Positions 41,734-50,102 of a DNA stretch of 50,865 nucleotides are shown here, in pieces (positions within the stretch are counted from its first letter, which is position 1; each line of letters begins with the position of its first letter). The DNA comes from Chloroflexi bacterium OLB13 (GTDB lineage: Bacteria > Chloroflexota > Anaerolineae > Aggregatilineales > Phototrophicaceae). The DNA is taken from positions 1-50,865 of the forward strand of contig JZRA01000006.1 of the NCBI GenBank assembly GCA_001567485.1, written 5' to 3'. The notes under the pieces were generated by a model, which saw only the letters and a list, made by a program, of their open reading frames with translations, did no database searches and was not told the origin of the DNA. Both the position numbers and the translations under genes were made by a program.

Positions 41734-42483
41734 ATGAGCGATCATCTGCCGCCGTCCTCTGAACTGCCGACACCGCCATCCGGCACGCCCGTGCCACACG
41801 ATCCGGTCTCGCCGTTGACCCAACAGCCCGCGCCATCGCCGCCTCTCCTCAGCCATCCGCAGATCATCGCCGCGCTCATCACCGGCATGATCTCGATTGT
41901 CGTGGCGGTGGTGGGGATTCTGCCCGCGCTGATGGATAGTGACAATCAAACGCCTACACCGACTGTCTCTGTCGCGGCGTTAGTCAGCCCGACGAACGAG
42001 CCGCCGCTGCCGACCGTCGTCCCGACAGGCCAACCCGCCGCTGCCGTGACTGCGCTGCCGGTGCTGCCGATCACGCCCGTGGCCGGCGAGACGATCCCCC
42101 CGACCGGCGCCGGATCAATGCAGCCGCCTAACGCCGTGCTCGTCTGGGATCAAGACGCGTTCAACGTCGTCAATGAAAGCGGCGGGCGCATGTCGCTGAC
42201 CCGTGTACGCTTCCGTGCGATCAATGACCGCCAAATACGCTGGCGCGCCGAGGATTGGGGGCCGGTGCATGAGACCCTGCCCGATGGCCAATGCCTGCGC
42301 CTGCGCGATACGGCCGCCGGCCCGCGCAATCCACCGCCGGAGTGCGCCGGCAGCCGGCTGTATGCCATGCTTGAAGTCGCCGCGTCGGTCATTTTCTGGC
42401 CGGGTGGCTTCACGGTCGAGCGCGACGGCGCCGTGCTGGCAACCTGCACGTCATCGCCATGCGCGGTCTACGTCTCGCCATAG
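41734..42483 (+). CDS. Membrane-anchored protein with Thr/Pro linker and Cys-containing C-terminal domain
   Basis: 249 residues from the ATG at 41734; a TACAAT at 41678-41683 is the likely -10, so the longer frame from 41578 is rejected. A Pro-rich cytoplasmic start of about 40 residues is followed by one membrane helix (IIAALITGMISIVVAVVGILPAL), a Thr/Pro/Val linker, then a domain of about 110 residues (NAVLVWDQDAFNVVNESGG ... RWRAEDWGPVHETLPDGQCLRLRD) with four cysteines, the last two in TCTSSPC. The layout suggests an extracellular sensor or adhesion domain. Its organisation resembles that of the broken gene at 44019-45049, but the domains are not clearly homologous. Confidence 0.65.
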   Translation: MSDHLPPSSELPTPPSGTPVPHDPVSPLTQQPAPSPPLLSHPQIIAALITGMISIVVAVVGILPALMDSDNQTPTPTVSVAALVSPTNEPPLPTVVPTGQPAAAVTALPVLPITPVAGETIPPTGAGSMQPPNAVLVWDQDAFNVVNESGGRMSLTRVRFRAINDRQIRWRAEDWGPVHETLPDGQCLRLRDTAAGPRNPPPECAGSRLYAMLEVAASVIFWPGGFTVERDGAVLATCTSSPCAVYVSP

Positions 42484-42587
42484 GATTTCCAGGCGGCAGA
42501 AAGCTCATAACTATCATGTATACGTATTGACATCATCAATAGGGGGGTAGACTGTATGTAACGACATAGTGTTTGCGAGGTGATCCA

Positions 42588-43421
42588 ATGAACCGCAGCA
42601 TGAGAGTCGGTGTCAGCCTGTTCGTCGTGCTGGCAGCAGCGTTAGTCGCAGTTATTGTTGTACAGGGCCAACCGGTCGCGCCGGTACCCTCCGCCCCGAA
42701 TGTCGCGCCTGCGGCGTTCAACCCCGCCAACAGCCCGTACAACATCGTCATCCTCAGCAGCAGCCCGGAATTCACCTCGGATTGGGCGTCGCCGGAAACA
42801 ATCGCCGCCCAGCTTGGCGCGCAGATATTCAGCAGTTGGGAAGACTTCATAAACGCGCAGATCCACCCGCTCGACGCAGTGATCGTTCATTCGTCCGCCG
42901 CCGGCTTCGCCGATCGCGAATGGCTGGCCGATGCGTATTGGAATGATGGGATTGTTGTCGCTGCTGTAAATCTCGATTGGCCGGAGTTTTATCCCATGCT
43001 TACCGGGGGACATTGCGTCGGCACGCCGATGGATCCTCGATTGAGCCATGGCGACCATGTGGTCATTCGCTCGCGTCTGCTTGTTGCCGATATTCCTGCG
43101 GAACGTGAGGCGCTTGCACAGGATAGTTTCGCGGCATGCGAGGGAGATGGTAACGTAGATTCGACGGTCGAAACAACCGGGTTTAACGCCGAATCAATCG
43201 CCAAGTATCAGTCAGGTCTCAACAATGCGAATGACCTCAGTACACTGCGCAGCGTGATCCTGAGCTTTATCCGCAGTATAGACCTCGAAATCGAAGGGTT
43301 CCTCATGCGGACATGGGAGTTGGACGCAACGCCCGAAGTCTTCCGCGAACGTATGTTAGCTATCGGCTTGAGTGAGGAATCAGTCGATAAGGCAGTCGCG
43401 GAGATCTGGGGAGGTGACTGA
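42588..43421 (+). CDS. Secreted or membrane-anchored protein of unknown function
   Basis: 277 residues from the ATG at 42588, with GAGGTGATC as Shine-Dalgarno. The N-terminal hydrophobic stretch (VGVSLFVVLAAALVAVIVVQG) is a signal peptide or anchor, followed by an Ala/Pro linker. The remainder has a Rossmann-like strand pattern (YNIVILSSSPEF, LDAVIVHSSAAGF, GIVVAAVNLDWPEFYPML), two cysteines and a helical C-terminus. A possible -35 TTGACA is at 42527-42532. No family recognised. Confidence 0.6.
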   Translation: MNRSMRVGVSLFVVLAAALVAVIVVQGQPVAPVPSAPNVAPAAFNPANSPYNIVILSSSPEFTSDWASPETIAAQLGAQIFSSWEDFINAQIHPLDAVIVHSSAAGFADREWLADAYWNDGIVVAAVNLDWPEFYPMLTGGHCVGTPMDPRLSHGDHVVIRSRLLVADIPAEREALAQDSFAACEGDGNVDSTVETTGFNAESIAKYQSGLNNANDLSTLRSVILSFIRSIDLEIEGFLMRTWELDATPEVFRERMLAIGLSEESVDKAVAEIWGGD

Positions 43422-43497
43422 TAATACGGCGTCTGTCCCTACTTGCAGTCACCATCTTGCTAATCGAGTCAGAGACGTTCGGGACGTAATCGCGTAT

Positions 43498-43529
43498 ACT
43501 CCGGGTACTGGCGAGTGCCCGGAGTTTTT
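43498..43529 (+). terminator. Terminator-like hairpin directly before a start codon
   Basis: 8-bp stem ACTCCGGG / CCCGGAGT followed by TTTTT, one base before the ATG at 43531. The left arm overlaps a TATACT (43495-43500). Either the terminator of the gene ending at 43421 or an attenuator of the gene at 43531. Confidence 0.6.
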
Positions 43530-43530
43530 C

Positions 43531-43923
43531 ATGTCACAACTTCACCAACTCGTACCCTTGAGCGATGAGATGCGCGGCGCGCAGTTCGCTGCGTTTCTCG
43601 GCGGCCCCGTGCCGGATGGCGTGCGGTTGGGCCGCTACCCGACCGCTGACGAGATACGCGCGGCGTTCGGCCGGCTCAACGAATCCGTGCGGCGTATGGT
43701 GCAGGATAAGTCCGGCAAGTCGTGGTCGCTGGCCGTGATGGACGGCGCGCACGAGGCGCTGCGCATCGATGCGCGCTTGCGCGGCCAAACCGAGATGCTG
43801 TTCACCGTCTCCGGCGACCGGCATCTGCTCGAAGCGCTGGTTGCACAGCTCCCGCGCAACTGCGGCTCGTTCCTCATCATGACCGACGGCCAGAACCCGG
43901 TGATCGTCACCGCCGAGGGCTAG
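43531..43923 (+). CDS. Conserved-looking protein of unknown function
   Basis: 130 residues from the ATG at 43531. Soluble and mixed alpha/beta: an N-terminal GAQFAAFLGGPVPDGVRLGRYPTADEIRAAF segment, a central WSLAVMDGAHEALRID strand pair and a C-terminal CGSFLIMTDGQNPVIV. No signal peptide or membrane helix. A TATACT and a terminator-like hairpin precede it. The frame stays open upstream to 43372 but that would overlap the previous gene. I do not recognise the family. Confidence 0.6.
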   Translation: MSQLHQLVPLSDEMRGAQFAAFLGGPVPDGVRLGRYPTADEIRAAFGRLNESVRRMVQDKSGKSWSLAVMDGAHEALRIDARLRGQTEMLFTVSGDRHLLEALVAQLPRNCGSFLIMTDGQNPVIVTAEG

Positions 43924-44018
43924 GCGGAGCAACGCTGGGACTACCTACTCAACCGAAATGTGAAGCCACATCACACATGGTTTCTGCCGGCCGATCGTCT
44001 ACAGTGTCTAGATGCGGG

Positions 44019-45049
44019 TTACTGTCCTTCATAGTACAGATCGACAAGAACCGAAGTTGGATTGCCGTTGTGATCACCATTGTCACCATAAGCCTCTCGA
44101 TGATCGACAGCGATCAGAATCCAGGTCGTGCCGGCAGCGAGGTCGACATTTACGTCTGGTGAGTCTTTGCCGAAAGCTTCGGCGTCGTCAACGGTCTCAC
44201 AATAGCCAATGCGATCGCTGCAGGCACCGTCCCAGTCTCTCGCCACAAATGCTCTAGCAACATTTTCGTTCAGTGTCCTGCCATCTTGTTCCCAGAGACT
44301 AACTCCTTGTGGCACGAGCCACACCGTCGGCAAGCAATCGGGCTGGCCCGGATCAAATCGATATGTGCAGTATGCTCCACTTACATATTTGAGCGTGTAT
44401 CGGCCGATCGGGAAACGGTGAAAGTCGCCCCAGGCACTCGATTTGTAAGTACTTCTAGTGACTGTATCAGCTCGGCGGGTGCAATCGCCTGAGGAGGGAC
44501 AATGGTATTTGTCGGGATTGGTGTTGGAGACTGCGTGACTGTCGCCTGAACGTGCGGAGTGATTGTTGCGGTCGGCACTGATGTCGGTTGGTTCGTTGTA
44601 GAGGGGGCACTGGAAGGCAATGGTGTGTGAGTCGGAACACCAGGTACTGAGCTTCCACTGTTCATAGATTGAAACGCACCAACGATCAACGGAGTATAGG
44701 GCCCAGTCGTCTGGACCGGAAACAACGCAATTAATGCTACAGCTATCACTGCGATAGCCTTAATCGTCGCGGCCCACATCGTGCCGCGGGTAGCAATGTG
44801 AGCTGCTGCAATTTGAGTTTTTCGATCAGCATCAGCGGCATACTGTTTAGCCCCGGCCTCCGCAATTCTAGCTTCGGCTTCAGACAGCCTCGCTTCGGCA
44901 TCCCTGATTTTAGCCTTCGCTTCTAGGGTGCGAGCTTCAGCGGCTTTCTCCGAGGCCTCCGCTTCGGCAAGCTTCACTATTAACTCAAGATCCTCGACTT
45001 TGGTTTTTCGTTCATCCGCATCTGATTCGTCGTCGAAGAAGTCCGGCAT
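44019..45049 (-). pseudogene. Coiled-coil membrane protein with Thr/Pro linker, broken by an apparent frameshift
   Basis: The ATG at 45049 follows GAGGTGAC. The first part (to 44381) has an acidic start, an Ala/Glu/Arg coiled coil (about residues 15-80), one membrane helix (TIKAIAVIAVALIALFPV) and a long Thr/Pro/Ser linker. It then stops. In another frame the sequence continues smoothly from about 44430 (WGDFHRFPIGRYTLKYV ... AYCTYRFDPG) to a TAA at 44021, giving a C-terminal domain of about 135 residues with several cysteines. One missing base in the run of four C at 44428-44431 accounts for the break. Less GC-rich than its neighbours, suggesting acquired DNA. An intact gene with a sequencing error is equally possible. 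Function unknown. Confidence 0.6.
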
Positions 45050-45255
45050 AGTTGTCACCTCAACAAACAAGTGCACCGTATCAGAGCGTCAATATTATGT
45101 ACCTGGGATGATACCATATCTAATCTGCCGTTTGAGTCACGCAAAGCTACGAGACTACAGTGTATTGGCTCGAAGGAGTTAAGTGCTCATTCAATCGCTG
45201 CACACAGGCATACACAACTCCTGTGAATCTGCGGCTCGTTCGTATCACGATACTA

Positions 45256-46113
45256 GGGTGTGTCTGCAAATCACAGAACGAGAGAAATGGCAGCGAGCAG
45301 GACGGTCGCCAGAAAGCTGGAGGCGCGTTTGTCGTAGCGTGTGGCAACGGCTCGGAAGTGCTTGAGCCGACAGAAGAAGCGCTCAATGTGGTTGCGCTGC
45401 TTGTAGCGCTCGGTATTGTGCGGACGCCCGCGCCGTTGGTTGGACTTGCGCGGGATAGTCGGTCGAATGCCATGTCGTCGCAACCAAGCCTTGAAGGCGC
45501 GTGAGCCGTAGGCTTTGTCCGCCGCAACACGCTTGGGACGCACGGCAGGACGCCCACGCTGGCAGGTGTGGATCGCGCCCTGACGCATGAGCTGCTCAGC
45601 GACGGTACTGTCATGCTGCCGACCGGGCGTGAGCAGCAGGGTAAACAACCGTCCTGCACCGTCCACACGGGCATGGATTTTGGTGGTCAACCCACCTCGA
45701 CTCCGTCCGAGTTGTTCGTCTGGTGACGCACTTTTTTGCCCCTGCCGCGTGCTGGTGCGCTCGCACAACGGTGCTGTCGATGAAATGGATTTCCCACTCG
45801 ACCTCGCCTCGCGTGTCCGCCTGTGCCTGAAGTCGCTCCCACACTTGTTGCCACACCCCGGCGTCCCGCCAGCGCAGCCATCGGCTGTATACCGTCTTCC
45901 AGTTCCCATACCGCTCTGGCAGGTCACGCCACGGCGTTCCCGTCTTGATGCGATACAGCATCGCATTGAGCATCTCCCGGTTATCCCGCCCCGGTCGTCC
46001 GCGTCCTGCCTTCGGTTGCGGCAGCAAGCCCCGTATCGTTTCCCACTGTCTGTCGGTCAGTTCATGTCGTTTTATCATCCCTCCATGCTACACTATATTT
46101 TGCAGACACACCC
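45256..46113 (-). mobile_element. IS5-family insertion sequence, IS427-like group
   Basis: 858 bp bounded by perfect inverted repeats GGGTGTGTCTGCAAA, flanked by TA on both sides (a 2-bp target duplication; CTAG occurs at both junctions). It encodes one transposase split over two frames. The right end lies 18 bp from the stop of the cold-shock gene; the left end is about 200 bp from the start of the broken coiled-coil gene. Confidence 0.9.
45271..46078 (-). CDS. IS5-family transposase (two frames, programmed -1 frameshift likely)
   Basis: The first frame starts at 46078 (MIKRHELTDRQWETIRGLLP), with the N-terminal helix-turn-helix and the first catalytic Asp in IHFIDSTVVRAH. At A AAA AAG (plus-strand T run 45732-45737) the reading must slip back one base to continue with QKSASPDEQLGRSRGG, the second Asp in RVAADKAYGSRAF and the Glu in NHIERFFCRLKHFRAVATRYDK, completing the DDE triad. 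The first frame alone would end at 45611 in an unrelated tail. IS427-group elements commonly use such a slip. The stop is at the inner edge of the terminal repeat. Probably active in principle: no internal stops. Confidence 0.88.
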
Positions 46114-46131
46114 TAGCGGCCTGCCGTGCCT

Positions 46132-46350
46132 TTACTCGATTTTGGTGACTTGACGGGCTTCTTCGCCCTTCTGCCCCTGCGCAATCGTGAACTGAACCCG
46201 ATCCCCCTCGTTCAACGTTTTGTAACCGTTGGCTTGGATCGCGGAGTAATGGACGAAAACATCGCTTTCTCGCCCATCCACCGTGATGAAGCCGTAGCCT
46301 TTGACATTGTTAAACCACTTGACAACGCCTGTTTGCAGTGTTTCCGACAT
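46132..46350 (-). CDS. Cold-shock protein
   Basis: 72 residues, a single OB-fold cold-shock domain. RNP1 is KGYGFITV and RNP2 is VFVHYSAI; the start [13 protein letters not shown] and the end [11 protein letters not shown] are typical of CspA-family RNA chaperones. It has a leader of nearly 50 nt behind its promoter (46405-46433), as is usual for csp genes. An insertion sequence has landed 18 bp past the stop and may have replaced its terminator. Confidence 0.95.
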   Translation of the reverse strand: MSETLQTGVVKWFNNVKGYGFITVDGRESDVFVHYSAIQANGYKTLNEGDRVQFTIAQGQKGEEARQVTKIE

Positions 46351-46404
46351 ACTGACTTGCCTTTACCCTAGTCGCACCCACCCCCGGGGCGCGCGACATC
46401 GGCT

Positions 46405-46433
46405 ATATTAACGCAAGGTAAAAAAGTGCGCAA
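46405..46433 (-). promoter_or_regulatory. Promoter of the cold-shock gene
   Basis: Minus strand: TTGCGC (46433-46428), 17 bp, TAATAT (46410-46405). Confidence 0.65.
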
Positions 46434-46434
46434 T

Positions 46435-47390
46435 CTACGCTTGCATTTTTCCCTCGCACAGCACCTGTCGCACGGTCTCTACGTCGACATTGCCGCCGCT
46501 GACGACGCACACCGTCGGCACATCGTCCGCCGGCACGACACCGTGCAGCACCGCCGCCGTGGCAACTGCGCCACCGCCTTCGACCAGCCAGCCCTGCGTG
46601 CCGATGAACCAGCGCATCGTCTCGGCGATCATCGCTTCGCTGACCAGCACGGCGCGGTCGACATGCTGCCGGACGAGGGGGATGGTGATGGATCCGTCCT
46701 CGATCTCGCCGCTGAGGGCCTCGGCCAGCGTCTCCCAGACCTGCGGGCGCTGTTCGCCGGTGAGGACGTTGTACATGGCCGGGGCGTGTTCGGCGCACAC
46801 AGCGATCACCTCGCTTGTGGATTATGCGCCTTGATGGCGATGGCGACGCCGCTGAGCAGCCCACCGCCGCTGGTGCAGACCAGCACGCGCCCGACCTCTG
46901 GCAGCTGCGCGGCGATCTCGCGGCCGACTGTTCCAGCGCCGGCGACCACGTCGGGATCGTTGTACGGCGAGACATATACGCCGCCGGCCTCCCGCGCGCG
47001 CCGGATGGCCTCGGCTTCCGCTTGATCGTAGTTATCGCCGAACAGCACCGCTTCACCGCCCTGCCGGCGCACGCCATCGACCTTTTTGCGCGGCGTGTGG
47101 CGCGGCATCAAGATCGTCGCCCGGACGCCGGTCAGCCGCGCAGCACACGCCAGCGCCTGCGCGTGATTGCCGGACGATGCGGCGATCACGCCGTCGCGCG
47201 CCGCGCCGCGTTCTTGCAGGCGCAGCATGGCGTTCAGCGCGCCGCGAATCTTGAAGCTGTGAGTCAGGTTGGCGTTTTCGAGCTTGAGCCACACGCGGTC
47301 TTGGCCGGCGGCGGGTTCGAGTGGAGTCGGCGTCAGGTGCGGCATGATGCGCGCGGCGGCAGCGGCGATGTCGTCAGCGGTCACGGTCAT
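46435..47390 (-). pseudogene. Threonine dehydratase (threonine/serine ammonia-lyase), broken by an apparent frameshift
   Basis: PLP-dependent fold type II. From the ATG at 47390: KLENANLTHSFKIRGALNAM with the PLP Lys, ASSGNHAQALA, LMPRHTPRKKV, VVAGAGTVGREI and CTSGGGLLSGVA (phosphate loop). The frame ends at 46806 after HNPQAR. One base over, it continues EVIAVCAEHAPAMYNVL and VEGGGAVATAAVLHG to the stop at 46435, the normal remainder of the enzyme. One missing base near 46806-46815 is the simplest explanation. It deaminates threonine to 2-oxobutanoate; there is no C-terminal ACT domain, so a catabolic or unregulated form is expected. Pseudogene or sequencing error cannot be separated here. 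Confidence 0.82.
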
Positions 47391-47519
47391 GGGTTCGGCC
47401 TTTGTTCGGCGGGACGTGCGCAAATCCTAGCGCGGGGGCGGACTGCCGGCAACCGCGTGGTGGAGACTGTAGCCCGGTATCGCTCGTATGCTATGATAGC
47501 GTCCGAGGAGCCACGCCCA

Positions 47520-48149
47520 ATGACGACGATTCTGCTCATTCGCCACGCGGTAAACGACTACGTGAAGACCGGCAAGCTGGCCGGTTGGACGCCCGGTGTC
47601 CACCTGAACGAGGACGGCGTGGCGCAGGCCAAGCTGCTTGGCGAACGGTTGGCGGCGGTGCCGCTGCAGGCGATCTACTCCAGCCCGCTTGAACGCGCCG
47701 TCGAGACCGCCGAAGCCGTGCGCGAGCATCACGCGCATTTGCCGCTGAACGTCCTCGAAGGCGTGGGCGAGGTGCAGTTCGGCGAGTGGCAGGGGATGAG
47801 TCTGAACGAATTACGCCGGCGCAAGCTGTGGGATGTCGTGCAGCGGACGCCTTCGCGCGCGACGTTTCCGGGCGGCGAGTCGTTCCCCGAGGCGCAGTTC
47901 CGGGCCGTGCGCGCCATCGAAGGGTTGGTGAAGGCACACCCGGCGCAGGTGGTCGCGGTGTTCAGCCACTCCGACGTCATCAAGCTGATCGTCGCCCATT
48001 ATCTCGGCATGCACCTCGACAGTTTCCAGCGCATCGAGATTTCGACGGCGTCGATTAGTACAGTACAATTGGGACATGCCAGCCCGTACGTCGTCGGGGT
48101 CAACGACGTGTCCCACCTGCGACAACCAAAGAACGGATCAAGGGGCTGA
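47520..48149 (+). CDS. Histidine-phosphatase (phosphoglycerate-mutase-like) protein, MSMEG_4193-like
   Basis: 209 residues from the ATG at 47520, with GAGGAG 9 bp upstream and a TATGAT -10 at 47492-47497. Catalytic His9 with Arg8 in LLIRHAVND, Arg59 in SSPLERAVETA, Glu84 in GEVQFGEW and His150 in VFSHSDVIK. It belongs to the branch found next to DUF3090 and SCO1664-like genes. The substrate is unknown. It starts a three-gene unit with 8-bp and 2-bp gaps, so the three products probably act together. Confidence 0.9.
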   Translation: MTTILLIRHAVNDYVKTGKLAGWTPGVHLNEDGVAQAKLLGERLAAVPLQAIYSSPLERAVETAEAVREHHAHLPLNVLEGVGEVQFGEWQGMSLNELRRRKLWDVVQRTPSRATFPGGESFPEAQFRAVRAIEGLVKAHPAQVVAVFSHSDVIKLIVAHYLGMHLDSFQRIEISTASISTVQLGHASPYVVGVNDVSHLRQPKNGSRG

Positions 48150-48157
48150 ACCGACGC

Positions 48158-48736
48158 ATGCCGAACGTAGAGATCGACCTGAACCCGGTGGACTTTATCA
48201 CCATCGGCACTATCGGGCCGAAGGGCCAGCGCGTCTTCTATTTGCAAGCCGGGCGTGAAAGTCAATTGGCCTCGATGATCGTCGAGAAGGAGCAGTCGTG
48301 GGCGTTGAGCGAAGCTCTGCGTGAGCTGATCGACGACGTGGATGAGCGCCGTTCGTCCGAAACAAAGGTCGATATGAGCGTGATGGACATGGACTTGCGC
48401 GAGCCAATCGAGCCGCTGTTTCGTGTGTCGCGCATGGGCCTCGGTTTTGACGAGGACAGCGACCGGATCGTGCTCATCATGCAGGAGTTGATCGTCGGTG
48501 AGGAGAACAGCGAGATCAACATCGACACCGACGACGATGATACGGCCGACGACGACCTCGTCGACGATGCGTACGAGCCGATCGAAGAGGATGACGACGC
48601 CGAGCGCCCGTCGGTCGTGCGCTTGTGGTGCAGCCGCGAACAGATGCGCGCACTCTCCATTCACGCCGCCAACATAGTCAAGGCGGGCCGCGCCGACCCG
48701 CGCCTCAACGGCCGCTTGGTATATTACTGGACTTAG
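48158..48736 (+). CDS. DUF3090 family protein
   Basis: 192 residues. The DUF3090 signature is clear: LNPVDFITIGTIGPKGQRVFYLQAG, then EKEQSWALSEALRELI, EPIEPLFRVSRMGLGFDEDSDRIVLI and LWCSREQMRALSIHAANIVKAGR. An acidic stretch (Asp/Glu-rich, about residues 122-150) interrupts the later part and is longer than usual. Cytoplasmic, function unknown. Middle gene of the conserved trio. Confidence 0.92.
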   Translation: MPNVEIDLNPVDFITIGTIGPKGQRVFYLQAGRESQLASMIVEKEQSWALSEALRELIDDVDERRSSETKVDMSVMDMDLREPIEPLFRVSRMGLGFDEDSDRIVLIMQELIVGEENSEINIDTDDDDTADDDLVDDAYEPIEEDDDAERPSVVRLWCSREQMRALSIHAANIVKAGRADPRLNGRLVYYWT

Positions 48737-48738
48737 CT

Positions 48739-49527
48739 GTGGACGATTCCACAACTCCGGCAAGCTCCGATGGTGGCGATCGCGTCTTCGCGCGGGGTCA
48801 GCCCGAACTCAGCACCGCCGAGGCCCTGTCGCTGCTCGAACGCGGCGAGGTGACGACCCAGCACGGCATGATCCGCAACAGCTCCAATTACACGTTTCTC
48901 GTCACGCTGACTTACGAGAAGGTCGAGGCGCTGGCGATCTACAAGCCGCGGCGTGGTGAGCGTCCGCTGTGGGACTTCCCCGACAACACGCTGGCCGACC
49001 GCGAGCGTGCGTCCTTTGTGCTCAGCGAAGCGTTGAACTGGGGTCTCGTCCCGCCGACCGCCCTACGAGACGGCCCGCACGGCATCGGCTCGGTTCAGTG
49101 GTTCGTCCCGCATGACCCGTCGGAGAACTACTTCACCTTCGGCGACCGCGTTCAGGCGCAGCTCAAGCGAGTCGCGCTGTTCGACTGCATCACCAACAAC
49201 GCCGACCGTAAAGGCGGACATCTGCTGCTCGGCAGCGGCGACCGCGTGTGGTGTATCGACAACGGCCTGACGTTTAACCAAGCACACAAGCTGCGCACGG
49301 TGATCTGGGACTTCGAAGGCGAGGAGATTCCATCGCCGCTGCTGGCCGACGTGCGCGGTATACGCGATCACCTGTGTGACGAGTCCGACCCGCTGTACTG
49401 CGTGATGGCCGACCTGCTCTCGCAAGGTGAGATCAGCGCCACCCTCCACCGGATCGACCGCGTGCTGAAGTCGCGCCGGTATCCCCGCCCCGGCGGCGGC
49501 GCGAACTATCCGTGGCCGCCGGTGTGA
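48739..49527 (+). CDS. SCO1664-like protein, distant PI3/4-kinase fold
   Basis: 262 residues from the GTG at 48739, 2 bp after the DUF3090 stop; the longer frame from 48625 overlaps DUF3090 and is rejected. Landmarks: LERGEVTTQHGMIRNSSNYTFLV, the ATP-site Lys in ALAIYKPRRGERPLWDFP, REXAXFVLSEALNWGLVPPT-type, LFDCITNNADRKGGHLL (catalytic loop D-N) and VWCIDNGLTF (metal Asp). The NADRKxGH loop is that of PI3/4-kinase-like and HipA-like kinases. Substrate unknown. Third gene of the trio. Confidence 0.88.
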   Translation: MDDSTTPASSDGGDRVFARGQPELSTAEALSLLERGEVTTQHGMIRNSSNYTFLVTLTYEKVEALAIYKPRRGERPLWDFPDNTLADRERASFVLSEALNWGLVPPTALRDGPHGIGSVQWFVPHDPSENYFTFGDRVQAQLKRVALFDCITNNADRKGGHLLLGSGDRVWCIDNGLTFNQAHKLRTVIWDFEGEEIPSPLLADVRGIRDHLCDESDPLYCVMADLLSQGEISATLHRIDRVLKSRRYPRPGGGANYPWPPV

Positions 49528-49555
49528 CAGGCCAGCAGTAGAATCCGCCCAAATG

Positions 49556-49579
49556 GTCACAATTGTGACTTAGGTCACG
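49556..49579 (+). promoter_or_regulatory. CRP/FNR-like site
   Basis: A perfect palindrome GTCACAATTGTGAC (49556-49569) overlaps TGTGA-N6-TCACG (49564-49579), the classic CRP-family pattern. A TATACT lies at 49606-49611, about 30 bp downstream, without a good -35, as expected for an activator-dependent promoter. Confidence 0.55.
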
Positions 49580-49695
49580 TTATCAGTTCAGCTTGCGTGG
49601 CATAGTATACTGCGCAGATGGATCTTGCCTGATCGGAAAAGCATCCTCATGGGTCAACCGGCATGCTCGGATGACTGGGGCTGAGTGGGTTTGAC

Positions 49696-50082
49696 ATGGA
49701 TACACTGACGCACGAGCACTTCAGCCAATGGCTGGAATCGTACGGCAGGGCCAGCGTGGAGAATGACCCATCCGCCTCGGCAAGCCTATTTACACAGGAT
49801 GCGCGCTACTTCGAGAGTCCGTTCGATGACCCGATCGAGGGGCGGGACGCCATCTACACATACTGGCTACGGGGTGCGCAGTCTCTGAAAGACAAAGAGA
49901 CGGCGTTTGAGATTCTAGCGATCACCGGCAGGTTGGGGATCGCGCGTTGGAAGGCAAGTTTCACCACCATCGACTCGAGCAAACGTATTGCGCTGGACTG
50001 CCTGTTTGTGGCTGAATTCAGCGAGGACGGGCTGTGCGAGACGTTCCGCGAGTGGTGGCATGCCGTGCCAGCTTTCGTTTAG
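49696..50082 (+). CDS. SnoaL-like / NTF2-fold protein
   Basis: 128 residues with the NTF2-like pattern: N-terminal helix FSQWLESYGRASVENDPSASASLF, then DARYFESPFDDPIEGRDAIYTYWLRGAQ and beta strands FEILAITGRLGIARWKASF, ending ETFREWWHAV. Members are enzymes (cyclases, isomerases) or binding proteins. No obvious catalytic pair can be named. It precedes a double DUF2249 gene by 20 bp and shares its promoter. Confidence 0.8.
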   Translation: MDTLTHEHFSQWLESYGRASVENDPSASASLFTQDARYFESPFDDPIEGRDAIYTYWLRGAQSLKDKETAFEILAITGRLGIARWKASFTTIDSSKRIALDCLFVAEFSEDGLCETFREWWHAVPAFV

Positions 50083-50102
50083 TTTGATTCAGGACACGCC
50101 AA

